A stretch of DNA of 64,000 nucleotides from Proteobacteria bacterium UBA2383 (GTDB lineage: Bacteria; Pseudomonadota; Gammaproteobacteria; Competibacterales; Competibacteraceae): assembly GCA_002343485.1 (NCBI GenBank), contig DDST01000077.1:1-64000 (forward strand), read 5' to 3'. A program made the position numbers and the translations under genes. Below are positions 11,786 to 21,000 of the stretch, in pieces. Each line of letters opens with the position of its first letter. The first letter of the stretch is position 1. Below the pieces are notes generated by a model that saw only the letters and a program-made list of their open reading frames with translations, made no database searches and was not told the origin of the DNA.

Positions 11786-12358
11786 ATGGCAGCGGTCATC
11801 CAGGATAGAAAAATTCGCGTGTCGCGGGTCGGTAAGCAACCGGTTCCGGTGCCTGTTGGCGTGAACGTGACGATCAACGGTCAACAAGTCACTCTCAAGG
11901 GTAAAAACGGTTCAGCAGAAATCCAGATTCATCCTTGGGTATTGGTCCAGCAAGAAGGCAGCAAGTTGCAAGTTACTCCTAAGGTACTGACTAACGAGGC
12001 GAAGTACCGGGCGATGACGGGTACCATGCGTGCGCTGCTCAATAACCTGGTCATTGGCGTTAGCCAGGGTTTCGAGCGCAAATTGCAACTGGTCGGTGTA
12101 GGTTACCGTGCCCAAGCTCAAGGCAACCTCTTAAATCTAGCTCTGGGTTTTTCTCACCCGATCGAATTCAAGGTTCCTGAAGGCATCACGATTCAGACCG
12201 CAGCTCCAACCGAAATTATCGTCCGGGGTGTGGATAAACAGCAGGTCGGTGAAGTTGCCGCTCAGATCCGTGCCTACCGACCGCCTGAGCCCTATAAGGG
12301 TAAGGGTGTGCGTTATGCGGATGAGACGATCATCCTGAAAGAAGCCAAGAAGAAGTAG
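11786..12358 (+). CDS. rplF: 50S ribosomal protein L6
   Basis: L6 lies near the sarcin-ricin loop of the large subunit. From ATG 11786 the product is 190 residues. The usual L6 start (SRVGKQPVPVP) is reached only at residue 13, so the protein has a 12-residue N-terminal extension, MAAVIQDRKIRV. The extension is supported by a strong GAGGAGGATCA ribosome binding site directly before this ATG. A GTG at 11819 at the family start has no such site. The C-terminal PPEPYKGKGVRYADE motif is present. Confidence 0.96.
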   Translation: MAAVIQDRKIRVSRVGKQPVPVPVGVNVTINGQQVTLKGKNGSAEIQIHPWVLVQQEGSKLQVTPKVLTNEAKYRAMTGTMRALLNNLVIGVSQGFERKLQLVGVGYRAQAQGNLLNLALGFSHPIEFKVPEGITIQTAAPTEIIVRGVDKQQVGEVAAQIRAYRPPEPYKGKGVRYADETIILKEAKKK

Positions 12359-12367
12359 GTACTCGCT

Positions 12368-12742
12368 ATGGATAAAAAAGCAGCCGATAAGAAAGCCGCG
12401 CGCCTGCGGCGGGGGTTGCGAACCCGGTACAAGATTCGCAAATTGGGTGTTCACCGTTTGTGTGTACACCGTACCCCACGCCATATCTACGCTCAAATCA
12501 TTATCCCAGCACCAACGGGTGACCGGACCTTGGTAGCAGCGTCCACTTTGGATCCGATATTGCGCCAGTCGCTTAAGAGTACCGGTGACATTGAGGCAGC
12601 CAAAGCAGTGGGTAGAGCGATTGCTGAGAAAGCCAAAACTATTGGCATCACTCAAGTCGCATTTGACCGCTCCGGCTTCAAGTATCACGGTCGGCTCAAG
12701 GCGCTGGCGGATGCTGCCCGCGAGAGTGGTTTGGAGTTTTAA
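12368..12742 (+). CDS. rplR: 50S ribosomal protein L18
   Basis: L18 binds 5S rRNA together with L5 and L25. The 124-residue product contains [16 protein letters not shown] and the C-terminal [26 protein letters not shown] signature. The N-terminal [15 protein letters not shown] is a little longer and more lysine-rich than the E. coli protein. It follows rplF by nine bases. Confidence 0.97.
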   Translation: MDKKAADKKAARLRRGLRTRYKIRKLGVHRLCVHRTPRHIYAQIIIPAPTGDRTLVAASTLDPILRQSLKSTGDIEAAKAVGRAIAEKAKTIGITQVAFDRSGFKYHGRLKALADAARESGLEF

Positions 12743-12752
12743 GGAATAAATT

Positions 12753-13262
12753 ATGGCGAGCAATGTAGAAGGTTCCCAGAGCACCGACGGTCTGCAAGAA
12801 AAATTGATCACTGTCAATCGGGTAGCTAAGGTCGTCAAGGGTGGCCGGCAGTTTGGATTCACTGCGCTAACGGTGGTTGGCGATGGCAATGGCCGGGTAG
12901 GCTTAGGTTATGGCAAGGCCCGCGAAGTGCCAATGGCGATCCAAAAAGCTATGGATAAGGCCCGAAAAAATATGTGCCGTGTAGCGTTGAACGGGACGAC
13001 TTTGCAGTATCCAGTAAATGCCGAACATGGGGCAGCACATGTTTTTATGCAACCGGCTTCCGAAGGTACCGGTATTATCGCGGGGGGCGCTATGCGGGCT
13101 GTATTCGAAGTGGTTGGCGTCAAGGACGTGTTGTCCAAATGCGTCGGTTCGCGTAATCCCATTAATGTAGTGCGGGCAACTATTCGCGGTTTGAGCGCCA
13201 TGCGGTCGCCCGATTATCAAGCTGCTAAGCGCGGCAAGAGTATGGACGAAATTCGGAGTTAA
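12753..13262 (+). CDS. rpsE: 30S ribosomal protein S5
   Basis: S5 is at the mRNA entrance with S3 and S4 and affects decoding fidelity. The 169-residue protein has the double-stranded RNA-binding fold with [26 protein letters not shown] and the C-terminal [29 protein letters not shown] precedes the ATG. The first 18 residues ([18 protein letters not shown]) form a slightly longer acidic lead-in than in E. coli. Confidence 0.97.
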   Translation: MASNVEGSQSTDGLQEKLITVNRVAKVVKGGRQFGFTALTVVGDGNGRVGLGYGKAREVPMAIQKAMDKARKNMCRVALNGTTLQYPVNAEHGAAHVFMQPASEGTGIIAGGAMRAVFEVVGVKDVLSKCVGSRNPINVVRATIRGLSAMRSPDYQAAKRGKSMDEIRS

Positions 13263-13267
13263 GGTGC

Positions 13268-13450
13268 ATGGCGAGTCAGTTGAAAGTCACGTTGGTGAAA
13301 AGCGTACATGGTCGATTGGTTGCGCACAAAGCTTGTGTTCGCGGGCTAGGTTTGCGGCGGATGCACAGCAGCGCGTTGATTATCGATACCCCAGAAAATC
13401 GCGGTATGATTCGTAAGGTCTCGTATCTGCTGAAAGTTGAGGAGGTCTGA
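13268..13450 (+). CDS. rpmD: 50S ribosomal protein L30
   Basis: L30 is a small large-subunit protein of one ferredoxin-like fold. The 60-residue product contains [24 protein letters not shown] and [15 protein letters not shown], all normal for bacterial L30. It starts six bases after rpsE, with AAGGTGC upstream. Its TGA ends four bases before the rplO start. Confidence 0.96.
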   Translation: MASQLKVTLVKSVHGRLVAHKACVRGLGLRRMHSSALIIDTPENRGMIRKVSYLLKVEEV

Positions 13451-13454
13451 TACC

Positions 13455-13889
13455 ATGCGGCTGAATACCCTCAAGTCCACGCCAGGCAGCCGGCTAGATC
13501 CTTTACGGGTCGGACGTGGCATTGGTTCTGGCCTTGGCAAAACAGCGGGGCGAGGTCATAAGGGCCAGCATGCTCGGGCCGGTGGTTATCACAAGGTCGG
13601 TTTTGAAGGTGGCCAGATGCCGTTGCAGCGGCGTTTACCTAAGCGAGGCTTTCGCTCGATGACCGCCAAGGATACTGCCGAAGTGAGGTTGTATGCACTG
13701 GCCAAGGTTCAAGCTGAAGTGATCGACTTGGCTGCCCTCCAGGCAGCTAATCTTGTCCCAATCTTTGCCAGTAAAGTTAAAGTCATCCTCTCGGGGAAGC
13801 TGGAAAAACCAGTGACCTTGCGTGATTTGGCGTTAACCCAGGGTGCCCGGGCTGCGGTGCTGGCGGCTGGCGGCACGATTCTCGAGTAA
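13455..13889 (+). CDS. rplO: 50S ribosomal protein L15
   Basis: L15 is a late-binding large-subunit protein with a long basic N-terminal tail. From ATG 13455 the 144-residue product starts [13 protein letters not shown] and contains [19 protein letters not shown] and [18 protein letters not shown], diagnostic for L15. An in-frame upstream start at 13437 lies inside rpmD. GAGGAGGTCTGATACC precedes the ATG. The next gene is secY, after six bases. Confidence 0.97.
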   Translation: MRLNTLKSTPGSRLDPLRVGRGIGSGLGKTAGRGHKGQHARAGGYHKVGFEGGQMPLQRRLPKRGFRSMTAKDTAEVRLYALAKVQAEVIDLAALQAANLVPIFASKVKVILSGKLEKPVTLRDLALTQGARAAVLAAGGTILE

Positions 13890-13895
13890 CCCAAG

Positions 13896-15224
13896 ATGGC
13901 CAACGCCCTGCCGGATCTCGGCAAAATGACCGAACTGCGTCAGCGTCTGCTATTCCTGCTAGGGGCGCTGGTCGTATTTCGTATTGGTACGCACATCCCG
14001 GTGCCGGGTATCGATTCGCACGCGATGGCGCAATTGTTTGATCAGCAGCGCGGGACTATCCTTGACATGTTTAACATGTTCTCGGGTGGCGCTTTGCAGC
14101 GGCTAAGTATTTTTGCGCTTGGAGTGATGCCATACATTTCGGCTTCGATCATTTTGCAACTGATGTCGATGGTTGTGCCGGCGCTGGAGCAATTACGCAA
14201 GGAAGGAGGTGCGGCTGGGCGCCATACGCTGACTCGCTATACCCGTTACTTGACTGTATTGCTGGCCTCCTTTCAGGCTATTGGCGTCAGTATTGCGTTG
14301 CAGAACCAAACCGTGGGTACGACAACGGTCGTAGTCGCTCCCGGTATTGGCTTTATCGTGACAGCAACGTTAACGTTGGTAACGGGCACCATGTTTCTGA
14401 TGTGGTTGGGTGAGCAGGTGACCGAGCGCGGTATCGGCAATGGTATTTCCATGTTGATTTTTGCAGGCATTGTTGCAGGGTTGCCGAACGCGGTAGGGGG
14501 TACTCTGGAACTGGCTCGCACTGGCGAATTGCACTTGATGATGGTGCTATTCCTGTTGGTATTGGCGGTGGTAGTGACTGGTTTTGTGGTATTCGTCGAG
14601 CGTGGCCAGCGGCGGATTACTGTCAATTACGCCAAACGGCAACAAGGACGGCGGGTTTATGCAGCTCAAACTACGCACCTGCCGTTAAAGCTGAATATGT
14701 CGGGGGTAATTCCGCCGATCTTTGCCTCCAGCTTGATTCTGTTCCCTGCGACGCTGGGCAGTTGGTTCGGTAATGCACCGAATATGGAATGGTTGCGGGA
14801 TATCAGTTCGACATTATCTCCAGGGCAACCGCTCTACGTCATGTTCTATGCCGGATTGATCATCTTTTTCTGTTTCTTCTATACGGCGTTAGTCTTTAAC
14901 TCTAAAGAAACGGCTGACAATCTCAAGAAATCAGGAGCATTCATTCCTGGCATCCGGCCTGGTGCACAGACAGCCGCTTATATCGATAAGGTGCTTACTC
15001 GATTAACGTTAATGGGAGCTATATATATCACGGGCGTTTGTCTGATGCCCGAGTTCCTAATTCTGTACTGGCGAGTACCGTTCTACTTCGGTGGTACTTC
15101 ACTCTTGATTATTGTGGTAGTGGTGATGGACTTTATGGCTCAAGTTCAGGCGCATCTCATGTCTCATCAGTATGAGAGCCTGATGAAAAAAAGCAGCTTT
15201 AAAGGCCAAAGTCTGTTGCGTTGA
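13896..15224 (+). CDS. secY: protein translocase channel subunit SecY
   Basis: SecY is the pore subunit of the SecYEG translocon in the inner membrane. The 442-residue protein has about ten hydrophobic segments, the N-terminal [27 protein letters not shown] and the GIGNGIS motif. It also has the cytoplasmic loop [19 protein letters not shown] that contacts the ribosome and SecA. It ends the spc cluster and is followed by a 107-base gap and rpmJ. Confidence 0.98.
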   Translation: MANALPDLGKMTELRQRLLFLLGALVVFRIGTHIPVPGIDSHAMAQLFDQQRGTILDMFNMFSGGALQRLSIFALGVMPYISASIILQLMSMVVPALEQLRKEGGAAGRHTLTRYTRYLTVLLASFQAIGVSIALQNQTVGTTTVVVAPGIGFIVTATLTLVTGTMFLMWLGEQVTERGIGNGISMLIFAGIVAGLPNAVGGTLELARTGELHLMMVLFLLVLAVVVTGFVVFVERGQRRITVNYAKRQQGRRVYAAQTTHLPLKLNMSGVIPPIFASSLILFPATLGSWFGNAPNMEWLRDISSTLSPGQPLYVMFYAGLIIFFCFFYTALVFNSKETADNLKKSGAFIPGIRPGAQTAAYIDKVLTRLTLMGAIYITGVCLMPEFLILYWRVPFYFGGTSLLIIVVVVMDFMAQVQAHLMSHQYESLMKKSSFKGQSLLR

Positions 15225-15331
15225 CTACAAAAATATAGCAATCCTGTTTGCTGTAACTTATCTAGGAACGCTGATCAATGATTGGGTGCCGCTAGAGTGT
15301 TGCAGCGCTCTATTCGATTTGGAGAATACCC

Positions 15332-15445
15332 ATGAAAGTACGTGCTTCAGTGAAGAAGATCTGCCGCAATTGTAAGATCATTCGCCGTGACCGGGTCGTC
15401 CGGGTTATTTGTAAAGATGCCCGTCACAAGCAACGGCAAGGATAA
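15332..15445 (+). CDS. rpmJ: 50S ribosomal protein L36 (zinc-binding form)
   Basis: L36 is the smallest large-subunit protein. This 37-residue product ([14 protein letters not shown]...HKQRQG) has the zinc ligands Cys11, Cys14, Cys27 and His32, so it is the C+ form, as opposed to the zinc-free paralogue used under zinc limitation in some bacteria. GGAGAATACC precedes the ATG. It lies between secY and rpsM as in E. coli. Confidence 0.95.
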   Translation: MKVRASVKKICRNCKIIRRDRVVRVICKDARHKQRQG

Positions 15446-15540
15446 AACTCACTCTTTTATTGATTTTGCATCGCTGTCCGGGTTAAATTCCCGTTTCTTT
15501 GCGTGGTGAAGACCCGGTGAGGTAGGAGGAGCAGCAAGGC

Positions 15541-15897
15541 ATGGCCCGTATTGCAGGTATTAATATTCCGGTCAACAAGCATGCGATTATCGCGTTGCAG
15601 GCCATCTATGGCATCGGTCCGACCCGCGCCAAATTCATCTGTGCAGCAGCCCAGGTTCCACCAGATTGTAAGATTCGAGATTTGGATGAAGCCCAGGTGG
15701 ATACGTTGCGTACTGAAGTTGGGAAGTATGCGGTGGAAGGCGACTTACGGCGCGAGGTGTCAATGAGTATCAAGCGACTGATGGATTTAGGTTGCTACCG
15801 GGGCTTGCGCCATCGGCGCGGCTTGCCAGTGCGTGGCCAGCGCACCCGAACCAATGCCAGGACGCGTAAAGGCCCGCGCCGGGCTATCCGTAAGTAA
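15541..15897 (+). CDS. rpsM: 30S ribosomal protein S13
   Basis: S13 contacts P-site tRNA and forms intersubunit bridges B1a and B1b. The 118-residue product starts [15 protein letters not shown] and ends with the basic tail [21 protein letters not shown], as in E. coli S13. GTAGGAGGAGCAAGGC-type ribosome binding sequence precedes the ATG. It opens the alpha cluster. The 95-base spacer after rpmJ is where E. coli S4 binds to control this operon, by analogy. Confidence 0.97.
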   Translation: MARIAGINIPVNKHAIIALQAIYGIGPTRAKFICAAAQVPPDCKIRDLDEAQVDTLRTEVGKYAVEGDLRREVSMSIKRLMDLGCYRGLRHRRGLPVRGQRTRTNARTRKGPRRAIRK

Positions 15898-15938
15898 ATT
15901 TCGCCTGAATCATTGGAATACTTGGCATAGGTTGGAGC

Positions 15939-16328
15939 ATGGCAAAACCGGTTACCAGGACGCGTAAGCGCGTCAAAAAAAATGTCGTGGATGGGGTTGC
16001 CCATATCCACGCTTCGTTTAACAACACCATCATTACCATCACTGATCGCCAAGGGAATGCGCTGGCGTGGGCTACATCAGGTGGCTCGGGATTTCGCGGC
16101 TCTCGCAAGAGTACGCCTTTTGCTGCGCAGGTCGCTGCCGAGCGGGTGGGTAACGTAGTCAAGGAATACGGCGTCAAGAATCTGGAAGTCAATGTCAAAG
16201 GTCCAGGGCCAGGTCGGGAGTCTGCGGTACGTGCCCTGAATGCCGCTGGATTCAAGATCATGAGTATTGTGGACGTGACACCGATTCCCCATAACGGCTG
16301 CCGCCCGCCAAAGCGCCGGCGCGTCTAG
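15939..16328 (+). CDS. rpsK: 30S ribosomal protein S11
   Basis: S11 is on the platform of the small subunit near the E-site codon. The 129-residue protein has [40 protein letters not shown] and the C-terminal [18 protein letters not shown]. The Asn-Gly in the last motif is the isoaspartate site in E. coli. Neighbouring rpsD follows after 15 bases. Confidence 0.98.
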   Translation: MAKPVTRTRKRVKKNVVDGVAHIHASFNNTIITITDRQGNALAWATSGGSGFRGSRKSTPFAAQVAAERVGNVVKEYGVKNLEVNVKGPGPGRESAVRALNAAGFKIMSIVDVTPIPHNGCRPPKRRRV

Positions 16329-16343
16329 TCCAGGAGTCTTACT

Positions 16344-16964
16344 GTGGCGAGATATCTCGGTCCCAAATGCAAACTAAGCCGTCGGGAAGGTGTGGATCTG
16401 TTTTTAAAGTCTGCTGCCCGGCCGTTGGAATCCAAGTGTAATTTGGAACGCTTGCCGGGTCAGCATGGCGCACGCCGCTCCCGTCTGTCTGATTACGGAT
16501 TGCAGTTGCGCGAAAAGCAAAAGCTGCGTCGTATTTATGGAGTGTTGGAGCGGCAGTTCCTGAATTATTATAAGGAAGCTGCCCGTCGTAAAGGTTCTAC
16601 TGGTGAGAATCTATTGAAGCTGTTGGAGTGCCGGCTAGATAACGTTGTGTATCGGATGGGATTTGGCAGTACCCGTGCTGAAGCCCGGCAACTGGTATCC
16701 CACCAAGCGATTGTGGTCAATGACCAACGGGTCAACATCCCTTCCTATCAAGTCAAACCGGAAGATGTGGTGGCGGTTCGTGAGAAGAGTCGCACTCAAA
16801 CACGGATTCAGTATGCGCTGCAACTGACTCAAGGTCAGGGGGTTGTAGACTGGATCGAAGTAGATGCCAGCAAGATGCGGGGGGTGTTCAAGCGGGTTCC
16901 GGATCGCAGTGATCTCCCGCCGGATATCAATGAATCGCTGGTGGTGGAGTTATACTCCAAGTGA
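16344..16964 (+). CDS. rpsD: 30S ribosomal protein S4
   Basis: S4 starts 16S rRNA 5-prime-domain assembly and, in E. coli, represses the alpha operon. The 206-residue protein starts [16 protein letters not shown] and has the S4 RNA-binding fold ([23 protein letters not shown]). GTG start at 16344 with CAGGAGTC upstream. It lacks the zinc cysteines of some S4 paralogues, which fits the proteobacterial type. Confidence 0.98.
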   Translation: MARYLGPKCKLSRREGVDLFLKSAARPLESKCNLERLPGQHGARRSRLSDYGLQLREKQKLRRIYGVLERQFLNYYKEAARRKGSTGENLLKLLECRLDNVVYRMGFGSTRAEARQLVSHQAIVVNDQRVNIPSYQVKPEDVVAVREKSRTQTRIQYALQLTQGQGVVDWIEVDASKMRGVFKRVPDRSDLPPDINESLVVELYSK

Positions 16965-16984
16965 TCGAATCCGAGGGGAAACGG

Positions 16985-18103
16985 ATGGTTTTAGGCGTAT
17001 TTGATTTGCTGAAGCCGACCCGGGTTGAGATTAAGATTCTTGACGACAAGCGGCGATCGGCACAAGTGACCGTGGAACCTCTGGAGCGTGGGTTTGGCTA
17101 TACGCTAGGCAATGCCCTGCGGCGTATTTTGCTCTCGTCTATACCCGGCGCTGCTATTGTCGAGTGTGAGATCGATGGGGTCCTGCACGAGTATTCGACG
17201 ATTGAAGGTGTTCAAGAGGATGTGATCGATATCCTGCTCAATCTCAAGGGGGTAGCGGTTACTTTGCAGGAAGGCGTTGAGGAAACTAACTTGACGTTGA
17301 CCAAAAAAGGACCAGGGCCGGTGTTGGCAGGCGATATCGAAAAAAGCCATGTGATCGATATTGTCAATCCAGACCAATTCATTGCGCAGCTCACTAAAAA
17401 TGGTGAGTTGAACATGAGGCTCAAGATTGAGCGCGGTCGTGGCTACCGTCCGGCAACTCAGCAGGAAAGCAGCACCGATAGTGAAACTCGTCCAATCGGA
17501 CGGTTACGGCTGGATGCTTCTTTTAGCCCGATCCAAAGAATCAGTTATCGAGTGGAAAGTGCCCGTGTTGAACAGCGCACTAATCTGGATAAACTGATTT
17601 TGAATTTGGAAACCAATGGCACAATTGATCCTGAAGAAGCGATTCGCACGGCAGCTAGAATTCTGCTGGATCAGTTATCCGTGTTCGTGGATCTCAAAGG
17701 CAAGCGGGATGAACCGCTGCCACAGCCACCGGTAGATATCGATCCCAAGTTATTGCAACCTGTGGATGATCTGGAATTGACTGTCCGTTCAGCCAACTGC
17801 TTGAAGGCAGAAAATGTCTATTACATCGGTGATTTGGTGCAGCGTACTGAAGCAGAGCTACTAAAAACACCGAATCTTGGCAAGAAGTCGCTGACGGAAA
17901 TCAAGGAAGTACTAGCCAAATTTGGGTTGCATCTTGGGATGAAAGTGGAGGATTGGCCACCACCGGGCCTCATGGAGCAGCAACCCGAGGAGCGGGCGGC
18001 CGCCTCTCGTAAGGCTGGCATCGCGGCTGTTGAGACGGCTGAAGGTGACAAGGCATTGAAACCGCCATTGCCCGTTGATAGTGATGATACGAATCTCGGG
18101 TAA
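16985..18103 (+). CDS. rpoA: RNA polymerase alpha subunit
   Basis: The alpha dimer is the assembly platform of RNA polymerase. Its C-terminal domain binds UP elements and activators. From ATG 16985 the product is 372 residues with [23 protein letters not shown] in the N-terminal domain and [27 protein letters not shown] and [19 protein letters not shown] in the C-terminal domain. GAGGGGAAACGG precedes this ATG. A GTG at 16961 overlaps the rpsD stop and would add eight residues. About 43 residues beyond the usual end near WPPPGL form an Ala, Glu and Pro-rich tail. Confidence 0.97.
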   Translation: MVLGVFDLLKPTRVEIKILDDKRRSAQVTVEPLERGFGYTLGNALRRILLSSIPGAAIVECEIDGVLHEYSTIEGVQEDVIDILLNLKGVAVTLQEGVEETNLTLTKKGPGPVLAGDIEKSHVIDIVNPDQFIAQLTKNGELNMRLKIERGRGYRPATQQESSTDSETRPIGRLRLDASFSPIQRISYRVESARVEQRTNLDKLILNLETNGTIDPEEAIRTAARILLDQLSVFVDLKGKRDEPLPQPPVDIDPKLLQPVDDLELTVRSANCLKAENVYYIGDLVQRTEAELLKTPNLGKKSLTEIKEVLAKFGLHLGMKVEDWPPPGLMEQQPEERAAASRKAGIAAVETAEGDKALKPPLPVDSDDTNLG

Positions 18104-18175
18104 GGCATGGTTATCGTGACTTTCCGTCGTCTGCTCAATCTGTCTGACTTGCTTTTCTTCTAAGGAATTATTGTC

Positions 18176-18553
18176 ATGCGCCATCGAAAAATCGGTCGCA
18201 AACTGAATCGAACCAGCAGTCATCGAAAAGCCATGCTGCGCAACATGGCCGCTTCGTTATTCACCCATGAGCTTATTCGTACCACGTTGCCTAAAGCCAA
18301 GGAGCTTCGTCGAGTTGCCGAGCCGCTGATTACTTTGTCGAAGGACGATAGCGTGGCTCATCGGCGACTGGTGTTTGACCGGCTACGCGACCGTGATGTG
18401 GTGACCAAGTTGTTTAATGAACTAGGACCTCGTTATCAAGCGCGCCCAGGTGGCTATTTGCGTATTCTTAAATGCGGATTCCGTGCAGGGGATAATGCGC
18501 CAATGGCCTATGTCGAACTGGTTGATCGGCCTGAGGCCGCCGCCGCCGGGTAA
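18176..18553 (+). CDS. rplQ: 50S ribosomal protein L17
   Basis: L17 lies near the tunnel exit of the large subunit. The 125-residue product starts [21 protein letters not shown] and contains [18 protein letters not shown] and [22 protein letters not shown], all diagnostic. TTCTAAGGAATTATTGTC precedes the ATG. It is the last gene of the superoperon and is followed 28 bases later by an intrinsic terminator. Confidence 0.98.
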   Translation: MRHRKIGRKLNRTSSHRKAMLRNMAASLFTHELIRTTLPKAKELRRVAEPLITLSKDDSVAHRRLVFDRLRDRDVVTKLFNELGPRYQARPGGYLRILKCGFRAGDNAPMAYVELVDRPEAAAAG

Positions 18554-18580
18554 TGTCTCCCTCCAGGGCTAATCGCCTTG

Positions 18581-18606
18581 AGCCGGGGTTGCGTCCCGGC
18601 TTTTTT
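18581..18606 (+). terminator. intrinsic terminator of the ribosomal superoperon
   Basis: AGCCGGG (18581-18587) pairs with CCCGGCT (18595-18601) around a seven-base loop, and six T residues (18601-18606) follow. This is a classic rho-independent terminator directly after rplQ. Confidence 0.9.
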
Positions 18607-18643
18607 ATGCCCGGCTTTTCTATGGATGGTTAATCCGGTTCTT

Positions 18644-18817
18644 CTAATGAGCAATGGCTGTGCGAAGCTGATGATTAAGGCCTTGAACAACCAATAGATA
18701 ATAGCGAGCATCAACCAGTTCCCAGTAGGGTCCGAAGCATTCGCCAAAAATTTTGAACCACCATCCACCGTTTTCAAACCAAACAAACGGTTGATGGGGT
18801 TTGCGGTTAATACGCAT
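18644..18817 (-). CDS. small aromatic-rich hypothetical protein
   Basis: A 57-residue product starts MRINRKPHQPFVWFENGGWW. It is rich in Trp, Phe and Tyr, with the phrase GPYWELVDARYYLLVV. No family was recognised. The ATG at 18817 has GAGAGGTT about seven bases upstream, which favours this start over one 18 bases earlier and supports real translation. It stands alone in the otherwise empty 393-base stretch between the rplQ terminator and the quinone oxidoreductase gene. That stretch also has a TTTCGC/GCGAAA inverted repeat near 18848-18874. Neither membrane segment nor signal peptide is clear. Confidence 0.5.
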   Translation of the reverse strand: MRINRKPHQPFVWFENGGWWFKIFGECFGPYWELVDARYYLLVVQGLNHQLRTAIAH

Positions 18818-18999
18818 GGGTTTAACCTCTCTCACCTGTAGCCTAGGTTTCGCAAGCGGGGGCGCCTAGCGAAATGTTATTTTCATAATTGTAATAAAGC
18901 ATAGATTGTTTTTTGTTGCAATGCAAAAATTCACATTAAAAGCTGAATATTCTGCATAAACTCCAGATAATTCCGTGCTTGGAATAGTTGTGAAGCCCA

Positions 19000-20001
19000 T
19001 CAGGCAACCTGGAGCAGAATTTTGCCAACATGGCGATTCGATTCCATTAAGGCATGGGCATCAGCGGCTTCAGATAAAGGAAAAATCCGGTCGATAATTG
19101 GGCAAACTTTCCCGCTTGCCAATAGAGGCCAGACCGTTTCGCGTAAAGCCTGAGCGATGGGGGCTTTATCAGCGATCGGCCGGGAGCGTAGAGTTGAGCC
19201 GGTAACTGTCAACCGTTTCATCATGACTGACGCTAGATTTAGTTCCACTTTGGCACCACGCAGAAACGCGATAAAGATCAGCCGACCTTCGACCGCCAGT
19301 GCACTGAGATCGCGTTGCACATAATCGCCGCCCACCATGTCCAGGATTACATCCACACCTCGGTTATTCGTAGCGCTTTTAACGACCTGGACAAAGTCTT
19401 CCTCATGATAGTTGATGACTCGCTCGGCACCGAGATCAAGGCAAGGCTGTACTTTGTCGGAGCTGCCAACAGTCGTCAGCACGCGTGATCCCAGCGCGTT
19501 GGCCAATTGGATGGCTGTTGTGCCGATACCGCTGGCACCACCGTGGACCAACAAGATTTCGCCCGGTTTCAATCGCCCTCGGTCGAAGATGTTGCTCCAG
19601 ACTGTAAAAAAGGTTTCCGGCAGCGCGGCCGCCTGTTGCAGAGTTAAACCGGTTGGTACCGGCAGGCATTGAGGAACGGGGGCGACGCAGTATTCAGCAT
19701 AACCGCCGCCAGTAAGCAGGGCGCAGACTTTATCGCCGGCCATCCAGTTGTCGACGCCTTCGCCCAAGGCGGCAACCGTGCCAGCCACTTCCAGACCTGG
19801 GATGTCAGAAGCGCCTGGAGGGGGAGGATAACCACCTTGGCGTTGCAGGCAGTCAGGCCGATTCACGCCAGCAACCGCGACTTGGATCAACACTTCGCCG
19901 GTTGCCGGTTGCGGTATTGGCCGGCTGGCGAGCGCGAGCTTTTCCGGGCCGCCGGGTTCGGTGATTTCGATAACGGTCATGCGTTCAGGCAATGAGGACA
20001 T
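19000..20001 (-). CDS. NAD(P)H:quinone oxidoreductase, zinc-free MDR family (PIG3-like)
   Basis: The 333-residue protein is a medium-chain reductase without the zinc-binding residues of alcohol dehydrogenases. It has the GroES-like half (GVNRPDCLQRQGGYPPPPG) and the Rossmann half with VHGGASGIGTTAIQLA, the nucleotide-binding loop of quinone oxidoreductases. The PPPPGASDIPGLEVAG stretch is typical of the human PIG3 (TP53I3) subgroup, which reduces ortho-quinones with NADPH. It lies 39 bases downstream of nrdJb on the same strand, so it may be co-transcribed. GGAGTA/TACTCC forms a small hairpin in the spacer. The physiological substrate cannot be read from the sequence. Confidence 0.88.
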   Translation of the reverse strand: MSSLPERMTVIEITEPGGPEKLALASRPIPQPATGEVLIQVAVAGVNRPDCLQRQGGYPPPPGASDIPGLEVAGTVAALGEGVDNWMAGDKVCALLTGGGYAEYCVAPVPQCLPVPTGLTLQQAAALPETFFTVWSNIFDRGRLKPGEILLVHGGASGIGTTAIQLANALGSRVLTTVGSSDKVQPCLDLGAERVINYHEEDFVQVVKSATNNRGVDVILDMVGGDYVQRDLSALAVEGRLIFIAFLRGAKVELNLASVMMKRLTVTGSTLRSRPIADKAPIAQALRETVWPLLASGKVCPIIDRIFPLSEAADAHALMESNRHVGKILLQVA

Positions 20002-20040
20002 GATGCAATCTCTGGTGCAGTCTGGAGTAAGGTACTCCGC

Positions 20041-20718
20041 TTAAGAACACTTGGAATCACCGCAGTTCAGGCAGGTGAGGCAGCCGTCCATAACGATGAC
20101 AGCCTTGTTTTGGCATTTGCCGCAGAGCGTCGCTTCGGGAGGGAAAGTGTTAACACCCGCTTCTTCAACGGCCTTCATGCCGGTTTCGTATTTGATGCGC
20201 TGTTCCTCAATCAATTTACGCTGGTGCTCATCGAGACCATCTTCTTTCAACAGGCCAATGGAGCGTAGGTGAGATTCAATGACATCGCCAATTTCCGCGA
20301 CCAGCGACGGCATGTATTTGCCACCCTTTTTAAAGTAGCCGCCTTTTGGGTCGAACACCGAACGGAGTTCTTCCACTAGGAATGTGACGTCACCGCCCTT
20401 GCGAAAGACTGCTGAGATGATGCGGGTCAGGGCGACGATCCATTGGAAATGCTCCATCGCTTTAGAGTTGATGAAGATCTCAAAGGGGCGCCGGATTTCA
20501 TCGGGGGTGTCTTTGTTGAGCACGATGTCGTTGATGGTGATGTACAGGGCATGATCCGACAGCGGCGTTTTCACCTTGTAGGTCGCGCCAGGCAGGACAT
20601 CCGGCCGTTCCAGGCTTTCGTGCATGTGCTGCACGGCTAGAGCAGGATCGGTCGTTGGAGTTTCATCAGGTCTGACGACGCTGTAGGCAATAATCTTTTT
20701 ATCAATTTTGATGGTCAT
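20041..20718 (-). CDS. nrdJb: class II ribonucleotide reductase, C-terminal part NrdJb
   Basis: This 225-residue protein corresponds to NrdJb of Pseudomonas aeruginosa, the separately encoded C-terminal portion of the adenosylcobalamin-dependent reductase. It starts MTIKIDKKIIAYSVVRPDETP, contains SKAMEHFQWIVALTRIISAVFRKG and ends in a cysteine-rich tail, CGKCQNKAVIVMDGCLTCLNCG. That tail is expected to act as the redox-active end that re-reduces the active site of NrdJa. Unlike in Pseudomonas, where the two genes are close together, 496 bases separate it from nrdJa. No strong ribosome binding site precedes the ATG. Confidence 0.92.
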   Translation of the reverse strand: MTIKIDKKIIAYSVVRPDETPTTDPALAVQHMHESLERPDVLPGATYKVKTPLSDHALYITINDIVLNKDTPDEIRRPFEIFINSKAMEHFQWIVALTRIISAVFRKGGDVTFLVEELRSVFDPKGGYFKKGGKYMPSLVAEIGDVIESHLRSIGLLKEDGLDEHQRKLIEEQRIKYETGMKAVEEAGVNTFPPEATLCGKCQNKAVIVMDGCLTCLNCGDSKCS

Positions 20719-20826
20719 AAGTTATTTGGTGTGCAATTGCTAGCCTAGATACGATTTGTTGAAGCTACATAGATAGCTAATTGTAGCTTGGATTAGTACC
20801 GCAAAAATGAAACCATCAGACACGAA

Positions 20827-20850
20827 ATGGCGGGGATTACTCCCCGCCAT
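20827..20850. repeat. perfect 10-bp inverted repeat after the small ORF
   Basis: ATGGCGGGGA (20827-20836) and TCCCCGCCAT (20841-20850) form a perfect ten-pair stem with a four-base loop. It starts six bases past the stop of the 47-residue ORF. On the minus strand it lacks a proper T-run (TTCGTG follows), so it may stabilise or attenuate the transcript and need not terminate it. Confidence 0.65.
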
Positions 20851-20855
20851 ATGGT

Positions 20856-20999
20856 TTAAGCCCTGACTAAGAAAGCCCAGCACTCATACCCGTAATCCCG
20901 AGCGTCAAGCACTTGGGTCGAGTTCTTCACTCGTCGGTAACGAGTGAACACCCACCGGAATCCCGGTGGTGCAGCTTTTAACTGTCGTCGATTTTCCAC
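20856..20999 (-). CDS. small basic hypothetical protein between nrdJa and nrdJb
   Basis: A 47-residue frame starts at GTG 20999 (MENRRQLKAAPPGFRWVF) and ends YGYECWAFLVRA. AGGAGG lies eight bases before the GTG, the best-placed ribosome binding site of this region. Several features look like real protein: a compact mix of basic and aromatic residues, no low-complexity sequence, and the motif LDARDYGY followed by CWAFLVR. I do not recognise a named family. AGGAGG is sequestered in a perfect hairpin with CCTCCT (see the structured region upstream). An ATG at 21001 in another frame stops after seven codons. Confidence 0.65.
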   Translation of the reverse strand: MENRRQLKAAPPGFRWVFTRYRRVKNSTQVLDARDYGYECWAFLVRA

Positions 21000-21000
21000 A

